Below, one piece after another: positions 42,196-54,070 of a stretch of DNA of 64,000 nucleotides. This DNA comes from Ilyonectria destructans. Its lineage: Eukaryota > Ascomycota > Sordariomycetes > Hypocreales > Nectriaceae. Positions within the stretch are counted from its first letter, which is position 1. Each line of letters opens with the position of its first letter. The notes under the pieces were generated by a model. It was not told where the DNA came from and did not search any database. It saw nothing but the letters and a program-made list of their open reading frames with translations. A program made the position numbers and the translations under genes. The stretch covers positions 1 to 64,000 of the forward strand of contig JAHEWK010000016.1 in the NCBI GenBank assembly GCA_020740775.1, in the 5' to 3' direction.

Positions 42196-45100
42196 TTACG
42201 AGAAGTGCATCACCAACACCCTGCCTGAGTGACAGCCAATAGCAACCTTCGATCCCGAGACAGCTGAGCACGATCGCCGATAATCACAAGGAAGCCAAAG
42301 CATATCGACACCCTGTTTCATAATCCACGCGTTATCCTTACTCACTTGGTAAAAGTTGGGGTTGACTTCAACCAGATTTAGGATTTTGTCAATATCAAGC
42401 GATAGATCCCGATTTAAGACCAGTATATCGATAAGTAATCGGGGATTATATATCGGATCGAATGACTGTCGGAGGATGGTCTTGTCGATGTCAATATCCT
42501 GGATGCAGCTGCCGGTAGCCACACACCAGATTTTGATTACGTTATCGTTAGACCTCGAAGCTAGCCGTCGGCCATCTGCTGAGAAAGCAATTGATGTCAC
42601 ATTATCTTGATGACGGTCGAGTCGACGGCGGCACTTTCCATCGACCATGTTCCAAATGATGATGGTGTTATCACCTAAACCTGAAGCTAGCCACTGATTA
42701 CCTCCTGAAAATGCGATTGAGGTTATCCTGCCGTAGCTCTCAAGTTTCTGGATATGAGTTCTGGTAGCGGTATTCCAGATCGTGACTGTCTCGTCGGCAC
42801 CAGATGCTAGCAGTTTGTTGTCTGGGGAGAAGGTGATTAAGGTCCATGAAGGATCATAGCCCTGTAGCGTCATAAGGCATGTCCCAGTGGTTGCATCCCA
42901 AATCTTGATTGTTTGATCAACTGAGCTTGACGCCAGCCGCTGGCCATCTGTTGAGAAGGTGAGCGAGATTACCTCGCGGTTGTGACGTGGGAGTGCTTGA
43001 AAGCCAGTGCTTTCAGCCGTTTCCAAGCCCGCAACAGCCTCGTTCGAGCTCGATGTTAGATAATGACTGTCTGCTGAGACGTGCGCCGAGTTCACATCGC
43101 GGTTATGCCTCTCTAATGTCTGGTGGCAATTATCAACCGCTGCATCCCAGATTTTGATTGTTCGATCAGTCGAACCTGATGCTAGGTGCCGGCCATCTGT
43201 TGAGAATGCGATTGAGTTTACCTCACCGCTGTGTCCTTCTAGTGTCTTGAGGCAGTTGCCAGTAGTCACATCCCATATCTTGATTGTTCGATCAGTCGAA
43301 CCCGATGCCAGGTGCTGGCCAACTGCTGAGAATGCGATTGAGTTTACCTCATCGCTATGTCCTTCCAGTGTCTTAAGGCAGTTGCCAGTGGTCGTATCCC
43401 ATATCTTGATTGTCTGACCACCTGAGCCCGATGCTAGCCGCTGGTTGTTCATGGCGAAGGCGACCGACGCTACCCAACCATTACCGTGACCCTCTAATGT
43501 CCGGATGCAAGCGCCATTAGCTGTATTCCAGACTTTTATCTGGTCATTCGAACCCGACGCTAGCAGCTGGCCGTCTTCCGAGAAGGCAGATGTCGTCACT
43601 AAGTCGCGATGACCTTCCGACGTCTGAACGCACCTGCCGGTACCTGCCTCCCAGATTTCGATGGTATTGCCGCAAGAACCCAAAGCTATTCGGCAGCTGC
43701 CTACCGATATGGTGATTGATTTGACGGGACCCTTGAGCAAACACAGGTCCTTGTGCGTAGTGGTAGCCAGATCCCAAATCCTGATTGTCTGATCATCCGA
43801 GCTGGAAGCTAGTTGTTGACCATCTGGAGAAAATGCGATCAAGGTTACCCTATCCTTATGGCCCTCAAGTGTCTGGAGGCAACTGGCGGAAGCCATATCC
43901 CAGATCTTGATTGTGCGATCATCCGAGCCTGAAGCTAGCCGTCGGCTATTCGGCGATAATGCGATCGAATTCACCCTATCCTTATGGCCCTCCAGCGTCT
44001 GGACGCAGGTATTCCAGTCAACGTCCATAATCGGCTTCAGTATCATCCAATCCGGCTCTTCCTCCATGAAGATCTCTCTGACTAAGCTACGGGTGGGACT
44101 AAACACGATTGCTGATGCGTAAGCCTGCAATGGAGCAATCTCTATTGCCCGTTTGTGGGAAAGGATAAATCGGCGCGCATCTCGAAGTAGTTCTGTCAGT
44201 TGTGGCGCTTCTAGGTTTCCCTGGGAACATGTTAGGCCGTCCCTCAAGTGTAGAAATGAATTACGATAACTCACTATTAAAGCCTCGAGCTTCTGGATTG
44301 CTAGTACTCCCTCTGACATACTGCGTAGCAGACTAAGAGCTTCCAGCCAATATAGAAACTTCTTTTTGAGGAAGGCATAAACGACGTTGCCGTCCTGTAG
44401 GTCTCTCGTCCTCTCTGCGGGATCCGAGTCATCGAGATGGTCAGCCCAGTAGATACAAGAATATCGGGTTGAAGCCAATGGGTCAGGGTCGGGCGGCGAG
44501 ACCTGATCGATTAGGAATCCTGGGACGCGTAGGCTGTAAATGTCGCGTCGGAGCGTCTCTGACAGAGCTTCCAGGGACCTCGAGAAGATGGCATGGTGCT
44601 GATCTCTCATGCCAGAAGGAAAGAGATATGTATTCGAGGACAAGAAGTCCTTGGCAGACTGATGAATAATGTAGACAACTTTGTCTCTGATTGTCAGGAA
44701 GGAGCCGCACATGCTTGTAATCTTCGAAATGTGGTCATTCGTTTTCTGAATATACGACGGTAAGCCTGAGAGGTGACCTAATTCCTCCAGATGAAGTGGG
44801 CGATAGGCTGTGGTGACTGTCGACAGTATAGATCTACACAATTCGGGATTTCGCCGCCCCAGCCTTTGGATCTGTTACATCATTCGACCGTACAGAGCTT
44901 CCAAGCCAGCAGGCACCTCCTTTACGACGTCCAGTGCGTCCCAGGTCTCAGAGACTGAAAGCTCCTGGCAGACCAAGGCCACCCAAAGGAACGTATCATT
45001 TGCGTTCGAGGCTAAGTGTTGCTGGAGAGCATCCCGTGTTTCGCTGTCGTAGTTCTTCGATCGAGCTAGCTCTTCTACCTTGTACGTGATGTATTTGCTA

Positions 45101-45891
45101 ACAGCGGCGGAGATCGACTCATGGTTCAGCTCAAGACAGAGGTAGAGCTTCTGCGTGGCAGCGTTCAGGCGCTCCTCGATTCTTGGCAAGCCACGACTAG
45201 ACACGATCAGCTTAGCTTGAGATGAAGAGGATATGTGGACGAGCAAGTCGAGAAGCTGGTCACGATGTGTCTCGCACTCGTTAAGCGCGTCGATGATTAA
45301 GAAGGTGTTCTGCCGGCTCGAGTCCTGCAAGGTGTTGATCAGAATCTTAGCCAGAGCATCCCACTGGTTCGTATCCTCAAATAGCTATTTGCCCGCATGA
45401 TCGTACTTCTTCCGTACGTGCGACCTCAGTAACGGCTCCTGGGCGAGGAGGAGATAGAGGAGGTCGCAGAGCACGGACGTCGCGTTATTGAGGCGCACGT
45501 CGGTGGCCTGGCAGAAGAAATAGGACAGGCGATTGTCGGGTTCCTTCTTGAGCTCGTCGATGATGCCGCAGAGTAGCATTGTCTTGCCCTTGCCAGGATC
45601 TCCCTTGATCCAGAGCAGTCGGCTTTGTTCGTCGTCGCGCCATCGCCGGAAGTCCGCGTGGTCGAGGATCCAGCTGGATGAGTCTTTCAGCAGGCCGCCC
45701 TTTTGCCGTTCGATGCGCGTCTTGTCATCGCGGGGGTCGGTCAATCGTAGGTCGGCAAGGCATCGATCGCGGTTCGGCTCGTTGTAGTTGTGGACTTCAA
45801 TGTGGTTTCCCACATGAACTCTGCTATGGCCGTCGGTCCTGAGGTCCCTAACGGAGTTCATTGTACAGTCGTCACGGTTTGCTGATGCCAT
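42196..45891 (-). pseudogene. NACHT-WD40 NLR with N-terminal HET-S-type amyloid motif, two stops
   Basis: A single minus-strand frame from ATG 45891, about 1230 codons, broken only by TAG 45385-45387 (after YDHAGK) and TAA 44875-44877 (after YGRMM), both fitting Gln. The N-terminus is short: DGHSRVHVGNHIEVHNYN within the first 40 residues resembles the HET-s-related amyloid motif (G-x-S-R-V-x-x-G-N). Then come DPRDDKTRIERQKGGLL, the NACHT P-loop WIKGDPGKGKTMLLCGI, FLIIDALNE (Walker B) and KLIVSSRG. WD40 repeats start near 44040; I count 12 (such as TLEGHKDRVNSIALSPN, RRLASGSDDRTIKIWD), several degenerate. The family includes the NWD2/HET-E receptors of Podospora. It is divergent from the HET-S-like gene at 46089. 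Confidence 0.9.
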
Positions 45892-46088
45892 TCTGGCATT
45901 GTCAATGGTGAGGGAGGTTCCCAGCCCGAACCAGCTGGCGGCTCACAGTTGGCCGTGGCGGCGCTTAATGGACCACTGGGACACGTTCTTTCGTCAGCCG
46001 CAACATCCCCTCACATGGTGCAGCTTGTTCCAACAAAGCTCCCATCGGACACCAGAAATGCCCGCGTCGATTTACCCACACGACCAGC
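45892..46088. promoter_or_regulatory. Divergent intergenic region between the NLR and the HET-S-like gene
   Basis: 197 bases separate the start codons at 45891 (minus) and 46089 (plus), so the two genes share an upstream region. No specific box is evident. Confidence 0.5.
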
Positions 46089-46384
46089 ATGGCCGACGTT
46101 TTCGGCATTGTGGCCGGCCTTCTGAGCGTTGCGGCCCTGTTCAACTGCGTCAACTGCTTCCAGTACATCGGTCGAGACTGCGAACGCTGCCAACTGACTG
46201 GATTTGTGCGTTATCTGGAGAGGAAATTGAGGTGGACGAGCCCAGCTTGTTGGCTCCGCAGGATGCCGCTGCTGGTTCTAAAAGTGTCTTATCAGAGGCT
46301 GTAGTGCAGAAGGGTGAAGGAGTCACTGGGGGAAATTATGCAAAGGACATGAAGAGCGAGGAGGATGCGAGAGTGCTGGTCTGA
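46089..46384 (+). pseudogene. HET-S-like (HeLo domain) effector with internal deletion
   Basis: The first 36 codons (MADVFGIVAGLLSVAALFNC, then VNCFQYIGRDCERCQL) match the start of the HeLo domain of HET-S/LopB-type proteins. The frame then jumps: another frame reads LSGEEIEVDEPSLLAPQDAA, AGSKSVLSEAVVQKGEG and NYAKDMKSEEDARVL, followed by a TGA at 46382-46384. That second part corresponds to the linker and the beginning of the C-terminal amyloid repeat in this family. Most of the HeLo domain is therefore deleted (I estimate about 150 residues) and the second amyloid repeat is not readable. In intact relatives the amyloid motif of a neighbouring NLR templates the effector, which then acts on membranes to cause cell death. 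This copy cannot do so. Confidence 0.75.
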
Positions 46385-46979
46385 AATAAATGTAGCGAGA
46401 ACATTTCAGCGCATGGTTCGGGTGTTGCGGATCAGCCCACACCCGGGCGGCGGGGTATCTTCCAACAACAACCAAGGTGTTCATTCTTCATGCCGTCGGG
46501 AAGCGGGGGCCGAGAATGACGTTAGCTAGGTTACCGTTGACCTTAGGTTAAGTTAGATACATGCAATTTCTTAAGATGTCTACCGAATAATGGCTTTTTC
46601 AGACTTCGACGTCCCTGTGTTATTACCCTTTACCCTGCAGACCCCCACTAGGTCTATTTGGAGGTGGTGGTAGGAGTCAGAATTGAATCTACATCTGTCA
46701 TTGACATTCGATGGCCATTTTTGCTTTCTTAACCAACTGCTATTAATGCATCTTCGATTTAAATGAATGCAAGGCTTGATGTGTCCTCTATGAAGATGAG
46801 GGGCCCCCAAGGAGCCTCAAGCATCGTCTTCGAATTGCCGAAGCCATCTTTTACTAAGCCGTCCGGGCGACATCCGCCACAAGATGGCGCTGATAATTGG
46901 TGGGCTACGCGCCTCGTCTGCAGCCGTGTCACGCACGGGAACAAGTTTACGGCTGCTCCTCTGACTCTGCTGTGGCATC
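46385..46979. other. Intergenic region before the second NACHT-WD40 gene
   Basis: Contains remnants downstream of the HET-S-like gene and probably the promoter and missing first codons of the next NLR. No separate gene is supported. Confidence 0.5.
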
Positions 46980-49902
46980 CATATCGGTAACAACATCTAC
47001 GGAACAGAAGATCGCTGCCTAACAGACTTGCGATCGACCGATCCCCGCGACGACAAGACGCGCATCGAGCAGACCAAGGGCGGCCTGCTAGAAGACTCGT
47101 ACTGCTGGATTCTCAACAACGCCGATTTCCAACAATGGCGCAACGACGAACAGAGCCGGCTGCTCTGGATTAAGGGCGATCCTGGCAAGGGCAAGACCAT
47201 ATTGCTCTGCGGCATTATCAACGAGTTGAAGAAGGAGACCACGAACCTGTTATCCTACTTCTTCTGCCAGGGCACCGACTCGCGCATCAACAATGCAATG
47301 GCTGTGCTGCGAGGCCTTATCTACCTCATTGTCGCCCAGCAGCCATCGCTCATCCCGCACGTACGGAAAAAGTATGACCACGCCGGCAAAGGCCTCTTCG
47401 AGGACGTGAATGCGTGGGTGGCCTTGGCTGAGATCTTTGCAAACATTCTGCAAGATCCGAACTTGAAGAACACCTTCTTGATCATCGACGCGCTCGACGA
47501 ATGCGTGGCGAATCTGCCGGAACTTCTCGACTTGATTGTCGAGAAGTCATCTGAATCTCCTCGTGTCAAGTGGATCGTCTCCAGTCGCAACTGGCCGAAC
47601 ATCGAGGAGCAGCTGGAAACAGCCAGACAGAAAGTTAGGCTGTATCTCGAGCTAAACGAAAAGTCCATCTCCACTGCTGTCAGCATATATATCAGTCACA
47701 AGGTGGATCAATTGGCGCGGCTGAAAGGATACAATAATGAAATACGAGATGCCGTTCAAAAGCACTTATCCTCAAATGCAAACGACACGTTCCTCTGGGT
47801 GGCCTTGGTCTGTCAAGATCTCCGGAAGATCCCACGACGGAACACTCGCGCTAAGTTAAATGCGTTTCCTCCTGGACTTGATTCCCTTTACAAGCGAATG
47901 ATGGAGCAAATTCGCAATTCGGACAATTCTGACCTGTACATGGGCATACTTGCCCTCCTGACAATTGTCTATCAACCCATTACCCTACAGGAACTCACGT
48001 CTTTTGTCGATATTCTGGAGGACATTTCCAATGAGCTCGACTCTTTAGTGGAGATCATAGGGCTTTGCGGATCGTTCCTGACTCTTCGCGACCGTACCAT
48101 CTACTTCGTCCATCAGTCTGCTAAAGACTTTTTACTTACAAAGGCATCCAGTGAAATCTTCCCTTCTGGGATGGAAGAAGGTCACTATATCATCTTCTCG
48201 AGGTCGCTACTGGTGATGTCCAAGTCACTGCGACGCGACATGTACGGCCTATGCGCCCCTGGATTTCCCATCGACAAAGTCAAACTGCCTGACCCAGACC
48301 CGTTAGCCCCAGCACGGTACTCATGCATCTACTGGGTTGACCACCTAAGCGATGCCATCTCGCACAAGACTTCGACGTCTATCGACGACCTCCACGATGA
48401 AGGCACAGTCCATCAGTTTCTCTGCAAAAAGTACCTATACTGGCTAGAGGCGCTCAGCCTTCTCCGAGGCATGCCGGAAGGAGTGGTTGCGATGACAAAG
48501 CTTACGACATTGCTAGTAGGCAGATTACTTTATCATATGGAACCTATAGAACTGATGTGCTAATTAATGTTTCTATTAGGAAAGGCTTGATAAGTCCTAT
48601 TTATTGGACCTTGTTCGAGATGCACACAGGTTTATCCTATCATATGGATGGGCGATAGGGAATGCGCCTCTTCAGGCATATGCGTCGGCGCTTATATTTA
48701 GTCCTAGGCAGAATGTAACGAGAAAACTGTTTAAACGGGAAGAGCCAAATTGGATTATCACTAAACCGGCTGTAGCAGAGGATTGGGATGCATATCTGGC
48801 GACGCTCGAGGGCCATAGCAATAAGGTTCACTCGGTGGCCTTCTCGCCTGATAGCCAGCGCCTCGCCTCGGCGTCATATGATAAGACCGTCAAGGTCTGG
48901 AATGCCGCGACGGGTCACTGCCAGGCAACGCTCGAGGGCCATAGCTCTGGGGTTATGTCGGTGGCCTTTTCACCGAGTGGCGAGCGTCTCGCATCGGCGT
49001 CATATAACAAGACCGTCAAGATCTGGAATATTACGACCGGCCACTGCCAGACGACGCTCGAGGGCCATAGCCATACAATTCGGTCGGTAGCCTTCTCAAC
49101 TGATAGCCAGCATCTCGCATCAGCGTCAGATGACAAGACTGTCAAGGTCTGGGACGCCGCAACGGGCCACTGCCAGGCGACGCTTGAGGGCCATAGCAAT
49201 TGGGTTCAGTCGGTGGCCTTCTCGCCCGATGGCCAGCGTCTCATATCGGCGTCATTAGATAAGACTGTTAAGGTCTGGAATGCCGCGACGGATCACTGCC
49301 AGGCGACGCTCGAGGGCCATAGCTCTGGGGTTATGTCGGTGGCCTTTTCACCGAGTGGCGAGCGTCTCGCATCGGCGTCATATGACAAGACCGTCAAGAT
49401 CTGGAATATTACGACCGGCCACTGCCAGACGACGCTCGAGGGCCATAGCCATACAATTCAGTCGGTAGCCTTCTCACCCGATAGCCAGCGCCTCGCATCG
49501 GCGTCAGACGACAAGACTGTCAAAATCTGGGATGCCACGACGGGCCACTGCCAGGCGACGCTTCATGTAGGCAGGCGCCTCTATACGGTCCGTTTCGACG
49601 CAACCGGCGCTCGTCTTCTTACAGATGCTGGCACTTTTGGCTTGAGCGTGCCCTCACCCTCACTCTCGCCCTCGCCACCCGCTACACTGTCTGCATCCGG
49701 TCCTCTGCACCACCTACGCCAACGTCAAGGCTATGGCATCAGTGCCGATCGTGTATGGATCACATATCAAGGTCAGAACCTGCTCTGGCTCCCATCAGAG
49801 TGTCGCCCAGAGACGTCAGCGATCGCAGCATTGACTGTCGCTCTTGGCTGTAGGTCGGGGCGGGTCTTGCTGTTCCGGTTCTCAGGGGAATCTCCTGGTT
49901 AG
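46980..49902 (+). CDS. NACHT-WD40 NLR, open throughout, start codon not found
   Basis: The frame is open from 46965 with no ATG before the NACHT; the first residues (GIHIGNNIYGTEDRCLTDL) carry an amyloid-type motif, so the true start probably lies in an upstream exon or was lost. Then follow DPRDDKTRIEQTKGGLLEDS, the P-loop WIKGDPGKGKTILLCGI, FLIIDALDEC (Walker B), KWIVSSRNWP and the winged-helix-like region IYFVHQSAKDFL. A 64-base intron (48516-48579) follows LTTLL, and exon 2 reads ERLDKSYLLDLVRDAHRFIL. Six full WD40 repeats of 42 residues (TLEGHSSGVMSVAFSPSGER, LASASYDKTVKIWN types) and a partial seventh precede the C-terminal cap ending VALGCRSGRVLLFRFSG. Repeats 2-3 and 5-6 are almost identical at the DNA level, 378 bases apart. 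About 950 residues. Likely an incompatibility-type receptor. Confidence 0.88.
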
Positions 49903-51099
49903 GGTGCTATAGTAACCTGTCAATCGGTGTATTGGTCCATCGGTCAGTCCTCTGTTCTATATGTTTTGGTTTAATCTCTTTCTTTTGGAGAATCGTAAGG
50001 GTTGGTGTGTATCTAAATTACCATTTTAATTACGTTAAGATGGTTCGACAATCTTATATGACGTCAGACGTCCTGTAGTTTTATATCCTTAGCGAATGTA
50101 ATCACCTAGGAACGTGGAAGTATGGCATGTTTGACATAATAAGTACATTCCTTCCAACGAGCTCATTATTGCTTCTCTGTTATGCCATACTGCGGTTCCC
50201 TCAGTCAATGGTACTTTGTTTTCTTCCCGAAGACTACCCGATGTTCTTCTCTCTTTGCCCTCATAGGGACTTCCTCTCTGCACGGGGCTAGAGAAGATGG
50301 TCAATGGAATAGGGATTGAGGACAACAAGGGCGGTGGGCAAAGTTGGAATGCAATCAACTGCCAACTTATTGTACGACTGGTCTGTGCTAGACACACAAA
50401 CAATTGATGCTCCGTTGTTACGGCTAGCAAGCCCCAGGAACACCGTTTGGGTACTACCGTGGAACAGAACCAATCTCGGTTTGTCGTGGCCTCGCGCGTC
50501 TGGCGGTCGGTACACGGCTGACGACAGAGTATGGCCGTTGTAGATAGTAGAGCGGGGAAGGACGCTCGCGAGGCAGTCGTAAATCTGCTCTCAGCTTGGA
50601 CGATGCTGCAGTCGGGATGTTGCGTGTAGCCAACCAATTGCGGTCGCCATTTTGTTGCGATTACTCTCCGGGAAATTCTGACGACAGGCTGGTGAATGAG
50701 GTAGCCCAACAACATAGGCCAGAAGCCGGAAGCTGGGCTGTAGGATGGTCGCCGCATCGTGATATTGGACGCGACTGCGCGCAAGGTGGGGCAGTGTTTC
50801 CTACGGTCGCACATTACCACATGGGTGACAAAACCATGTACGAAAATGACTGGAGCTATTTCGCACATAGGCTTTCGGCGTTTTTATATGGGGCTACAGT
50901 ATTGATATGATAGCGCACTGTTTTTAATGTAGCAGAGCTGATGCCATACCAAGCGGTGCTGATGCCATTCCATCGGTGTTGATGCCATTCCATCGGCGCC
51001 GAAGCTCCAATAATACCGGTTCAGAGGGGGCGGGATATTACAACTGGAAGCCTTAGAAGGAGGTATAAACTCCGACCTCTACTACGATCTCGAACCTCT
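49903..51099. other. No convincing gene; short tandem repeat inside
   Basis: A minus-strand frame is open for 259 codons (50089-50868), but two other frames are also open there and no domain is visible; I leave it uncalled. A 20-21-base tandem repeat (GCTGATGCCATTCCATCGGT, three units) lies at 50937-50997. Confidence 0.45.
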
Positions 51100-52640
51100 G
51101 GTCTGCATCTTGCATAATACCGAGGCCCCATAAGGACTTAGAGCGCATTAAGGACTGGATCCTTAAGCAGCAGCAAGAAGGACTATCCATTGATACTATA
51201 TATGCCTATCTCCGCGACAATAGGTATATACTTAACGTCAGAACCCTAAAAAGGAGGTTAGCAGAATAGGATGCCCAGGAGTACTCCCCCCTTTACTTAA
51301 AGATTGATACTAATACCTTCATCAAGCTGATTAAAGGCTACTTCTACCGATATGGATATAGCAATACTTCTATTATCTGTAATCTCAAGCGATGCGGTAT
51401 TGAGATCTCCGAGCGGACTGTATAGAAGTATCGTCTGAAGTATAGTATAAAGCGGCGCTTCTGAGATCTAGCTGAATAATAGAAGGCTATTTAAAAAGTA
51501 AGAGAGTTCCTCTTTTAAGACGACCGTCAGTCTTCAAGTATCAGAGGATTTGGCAGGGGGTATCTATACCACTACATCTGCATCCGTGCCGGCGTCCTTA
51601 TCGGCCAGAATACCTTATATCGCGAGTATCAAATGAACCCAGAGTGGAAGAAGTGGGTCGAATAAAGACGCCTTACTGATTGGAAGCACCGGAAGAACTT
51701 CCAGGTTCCTAGGCCTAATTTTATGTGGTCTCTCGATGGGTACGGGAAGCTTAAGAACTTCAGCTTCTCTATCTACACCTGTATCGATACATACTCGAGA
51801 GCTATCATCTGGATATATATCGGCAGGGGGAATATAACTGCACTAAGTTCACTTAAATAGTTTCTACGGACCGTATCGTACTTAGGGGTCCGCCCCCTTT
51901 TCACCCGCTCGGATTATAGCATCGAGACTCCTCTTTGGGCTGGAGCCCAGGCGATTCTCGCCGATCTTAATCAGATAGAGTTTCAGAATACCACTGAGGA
52001 TAATAACTAATAAGTCCACAGGCAGGAAGCGAGACTGAGCTCTTATTATATCTGGGGCCTAAGTACATCAAACTAACAGATCGAGTCTTAGTGGGAAAAG
52101 CTACTTAAAGGTATCAGTTAGCGCTGGATTATATTCTCATACGAGCTAATTAATAGCAGCCTCTTCCAACTAAACTGTCTTACTCACCAGATCGCAGTGT
52201 ATACTCTCTATAGACCTATAATCCGTCAAGAGATTGCGGACTTCACGGAGATGTGGAACGGCTATTGCATCCGACCACAGAAGAATAGGGAGCATCTCGT
52301 CGCCGGGATCCCGATGGATCTGTATAATACAAGCGAAGTGGAGAACTGGGCTGTCTATCTAGAGCCTGCGGCTCGAGATGGGCTTGCCCAGATGATGGCT
52401 GCTTTTGATTCTATCGATATAGACGATCTTCTTGACCTAATAACAACGGACTGGTGTGATTAACAGCTCCGGGATCTTCAGTTCGATAGTCAGCTAGATG
52501 GGGAGCTTGATTATAAGCGACCACACCTTGCAATCTACTTACGGCTTAGAGACAAGATTCAGGTTTATCTCGACTGCAGGGCAAGTCCGGTGCTGAGCAT
52601 CCCAGAGAGTCCAGTTGGAGGGCAAGAGAGATTTGTATGT
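51100..52640 (+). mobile_element. Decayed rve-type DDE transposon (integrase-core transposase)
   Basis: The plus strand encodes one protein broken by more than ten TAA/TAG codons. It begins near LERIKDWILKQQQEGLSIDT, followed by IYAYLRDNRYILNVRTLKRR (helix-turn-helix-like) and later YKIRAG-type spacing. The catalytic core reads RPNFMWSLDGYGKLKNFSFS, IYTCIDTYSRAIIWIYIG (first Asp in the DGYGKL region) and FTRSDYSIETPLWAGAQ. The C-terminal part, open at 52197-52463, reads YTLYRPIIRQEIADFTEMWN, GYCIRPQKNREHLVAGIPMD. This resembles the integrase-core transposases of fungal IS3EU/Ginger-like elements. Ends and target duplication were not found. Confidence 0.65.
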
Positions 52641-52983
52641 AAAAAAGTACTCTATCGCACTCAAAAGCTGGCTGACAGTGCTTTAGCTTCAGCTCCTCGA
52701 GCAGAACTACCTTAAGCCTATTAACAATAGCCTCTCTGGAACTGAGCTACCTGGCGATATTATCAATAGTGTGGACGAGCTGATGGGGGACCTGAGTCAC
52801 CTTGAGCTAGAGTAACTACTATTTCCTCATCTATTTACGAGGATGCCGACTACTTGGCCTCCTTGTATCAACTCCTCGGGTTCCAGCAGCAGGACCATAG
52901 GCAGTGAAGGCAGGGCCAGCCGAGAGCTCCTTATCCTCTGCCTCTACTGAGAGTGCTGAGCTTATAGAGTCTCGAGCTCGTTT

Positions 52984-54070
52984 CTAACCCGCCTGGATCT
53001 CGTCTATATCGCTAGTAATAACCTCGATCTGGTCTTCTGCGCTAGCTCTTAAAGGAGGTAGAGCTGGGCTCAGAGAGGGGCTTAAGGAGGGCGAGTTGAA
53101 CTCGTTCCCGATTAATAAGGCTGGATGTACGTTCACCTCGGCCTTGACTAACTCTTTCTTGATTCCCTTCTCCTTTTTGAACGGCTTTACGGCTGACCTC
53201 GGTGTCTTGATATAACAAGGGGCCGGGACTTGTGGTCGAGGAGGCAATGGCTCATAGAAAACAAGGAAAAGGAGATATCTGCCCTCTGTTTTACTGAAAC
53301 AAAAAGGGCAGTCCTCGCCGAAAAGCTCTGCGACTGTCTGGTCTCTTCCAGTCGAGGTCGCTCAGCTCCGTAATACCCTCTTTAATATGGGCGTTCTGAA
53401 TGAGTCTCTTGTCGAATTAAAGAATAGAAGAGAGGGCAGGCTTATCCTTAAACTGAGGGAAGAAGATACTGTCGAACCAGAAGTAGACAGATAAAGATGG
53501 TTCCTCGTCGACGAAGGGGCGCAAAGCGACCTTCAGCAGCTCTCTAGCCAAAGACCACTGGGGCTCCTCGTCTTCGTCTAGTGTTTCCCATGGGTCAGGC
53601 CTCGTAAGGAAGACGGTGAGGCGCATCGAGATCTTTCGTCTGCTCTTGTTTTGGCTCTGTTTAGCCACAGCCTCACTGAGTTTCGACGAGCTCGCCCTCA
53701 TGCCCCTCGCGATCCGACTCTGGGTAAGTTTGGCATCTCGATACACGGCGGAGGGCCGCGATGCTGCGAGGATACGGCCAAGGCCGTCTCCAGAGCCGGT
53801 GAAGATCGTCTGTGAGGGCGTGGAACGATCAGAGGCTGTTAGGTCGATAGACTGTATAGCGGAGGAGGTGGAAGCTGTCTCAACGTCTCGAAACGGGACT
53901 GGCGAGCTATCGAGGATGGAGATACTCGTGGGCCAACGGCTCCCGCAATATGGACACAGATTCGACCCTGGGTAGCTATCGCGGATGAAATCGTGGCTCC
54001 GTTGGTACGATTTAGGGGCCACGGTCTTCGGAACATCGGGACATGTCTGCGATAGGACGTGATCGGGCAT
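52984..54070 (-). pseudogene. Hypothetical protein gene with a stop and a frameshift
   Basis: Starts MPDHVLSQTCPDVPKTVAPK at 54070. A first CxxC segment (NLCPYCGSRWP), a Ser-rich linker and RRKISMRLTVFLTRPDPWET ... YFWFDSIFFPQFKDKPALSS precede a TAA at 53417-53419. The frame resumes FDKRLIQNAHIKEGITELSD, shifts by one base near 53350, and continues TVAELFGEDCPFCFSKTEGR, YLLFLVFYEPLPPRPQVPAP and a Pro/Ser-rich tail to 52984. Paired CxxC motifs suggest a zinc-binding protein. I do not recognise the family; it may be a passenger of the adjacent DDE element or a host gene. Confidence 0.5.

Noticed and set aside
50089..50868. 259-codon minus-strand open frame
   Set aside because: Two other frames in the same interval are also open, there is no domain, hydrophobic pattern or intron-exon logic, and composition is not gene-like. 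Probably chance.
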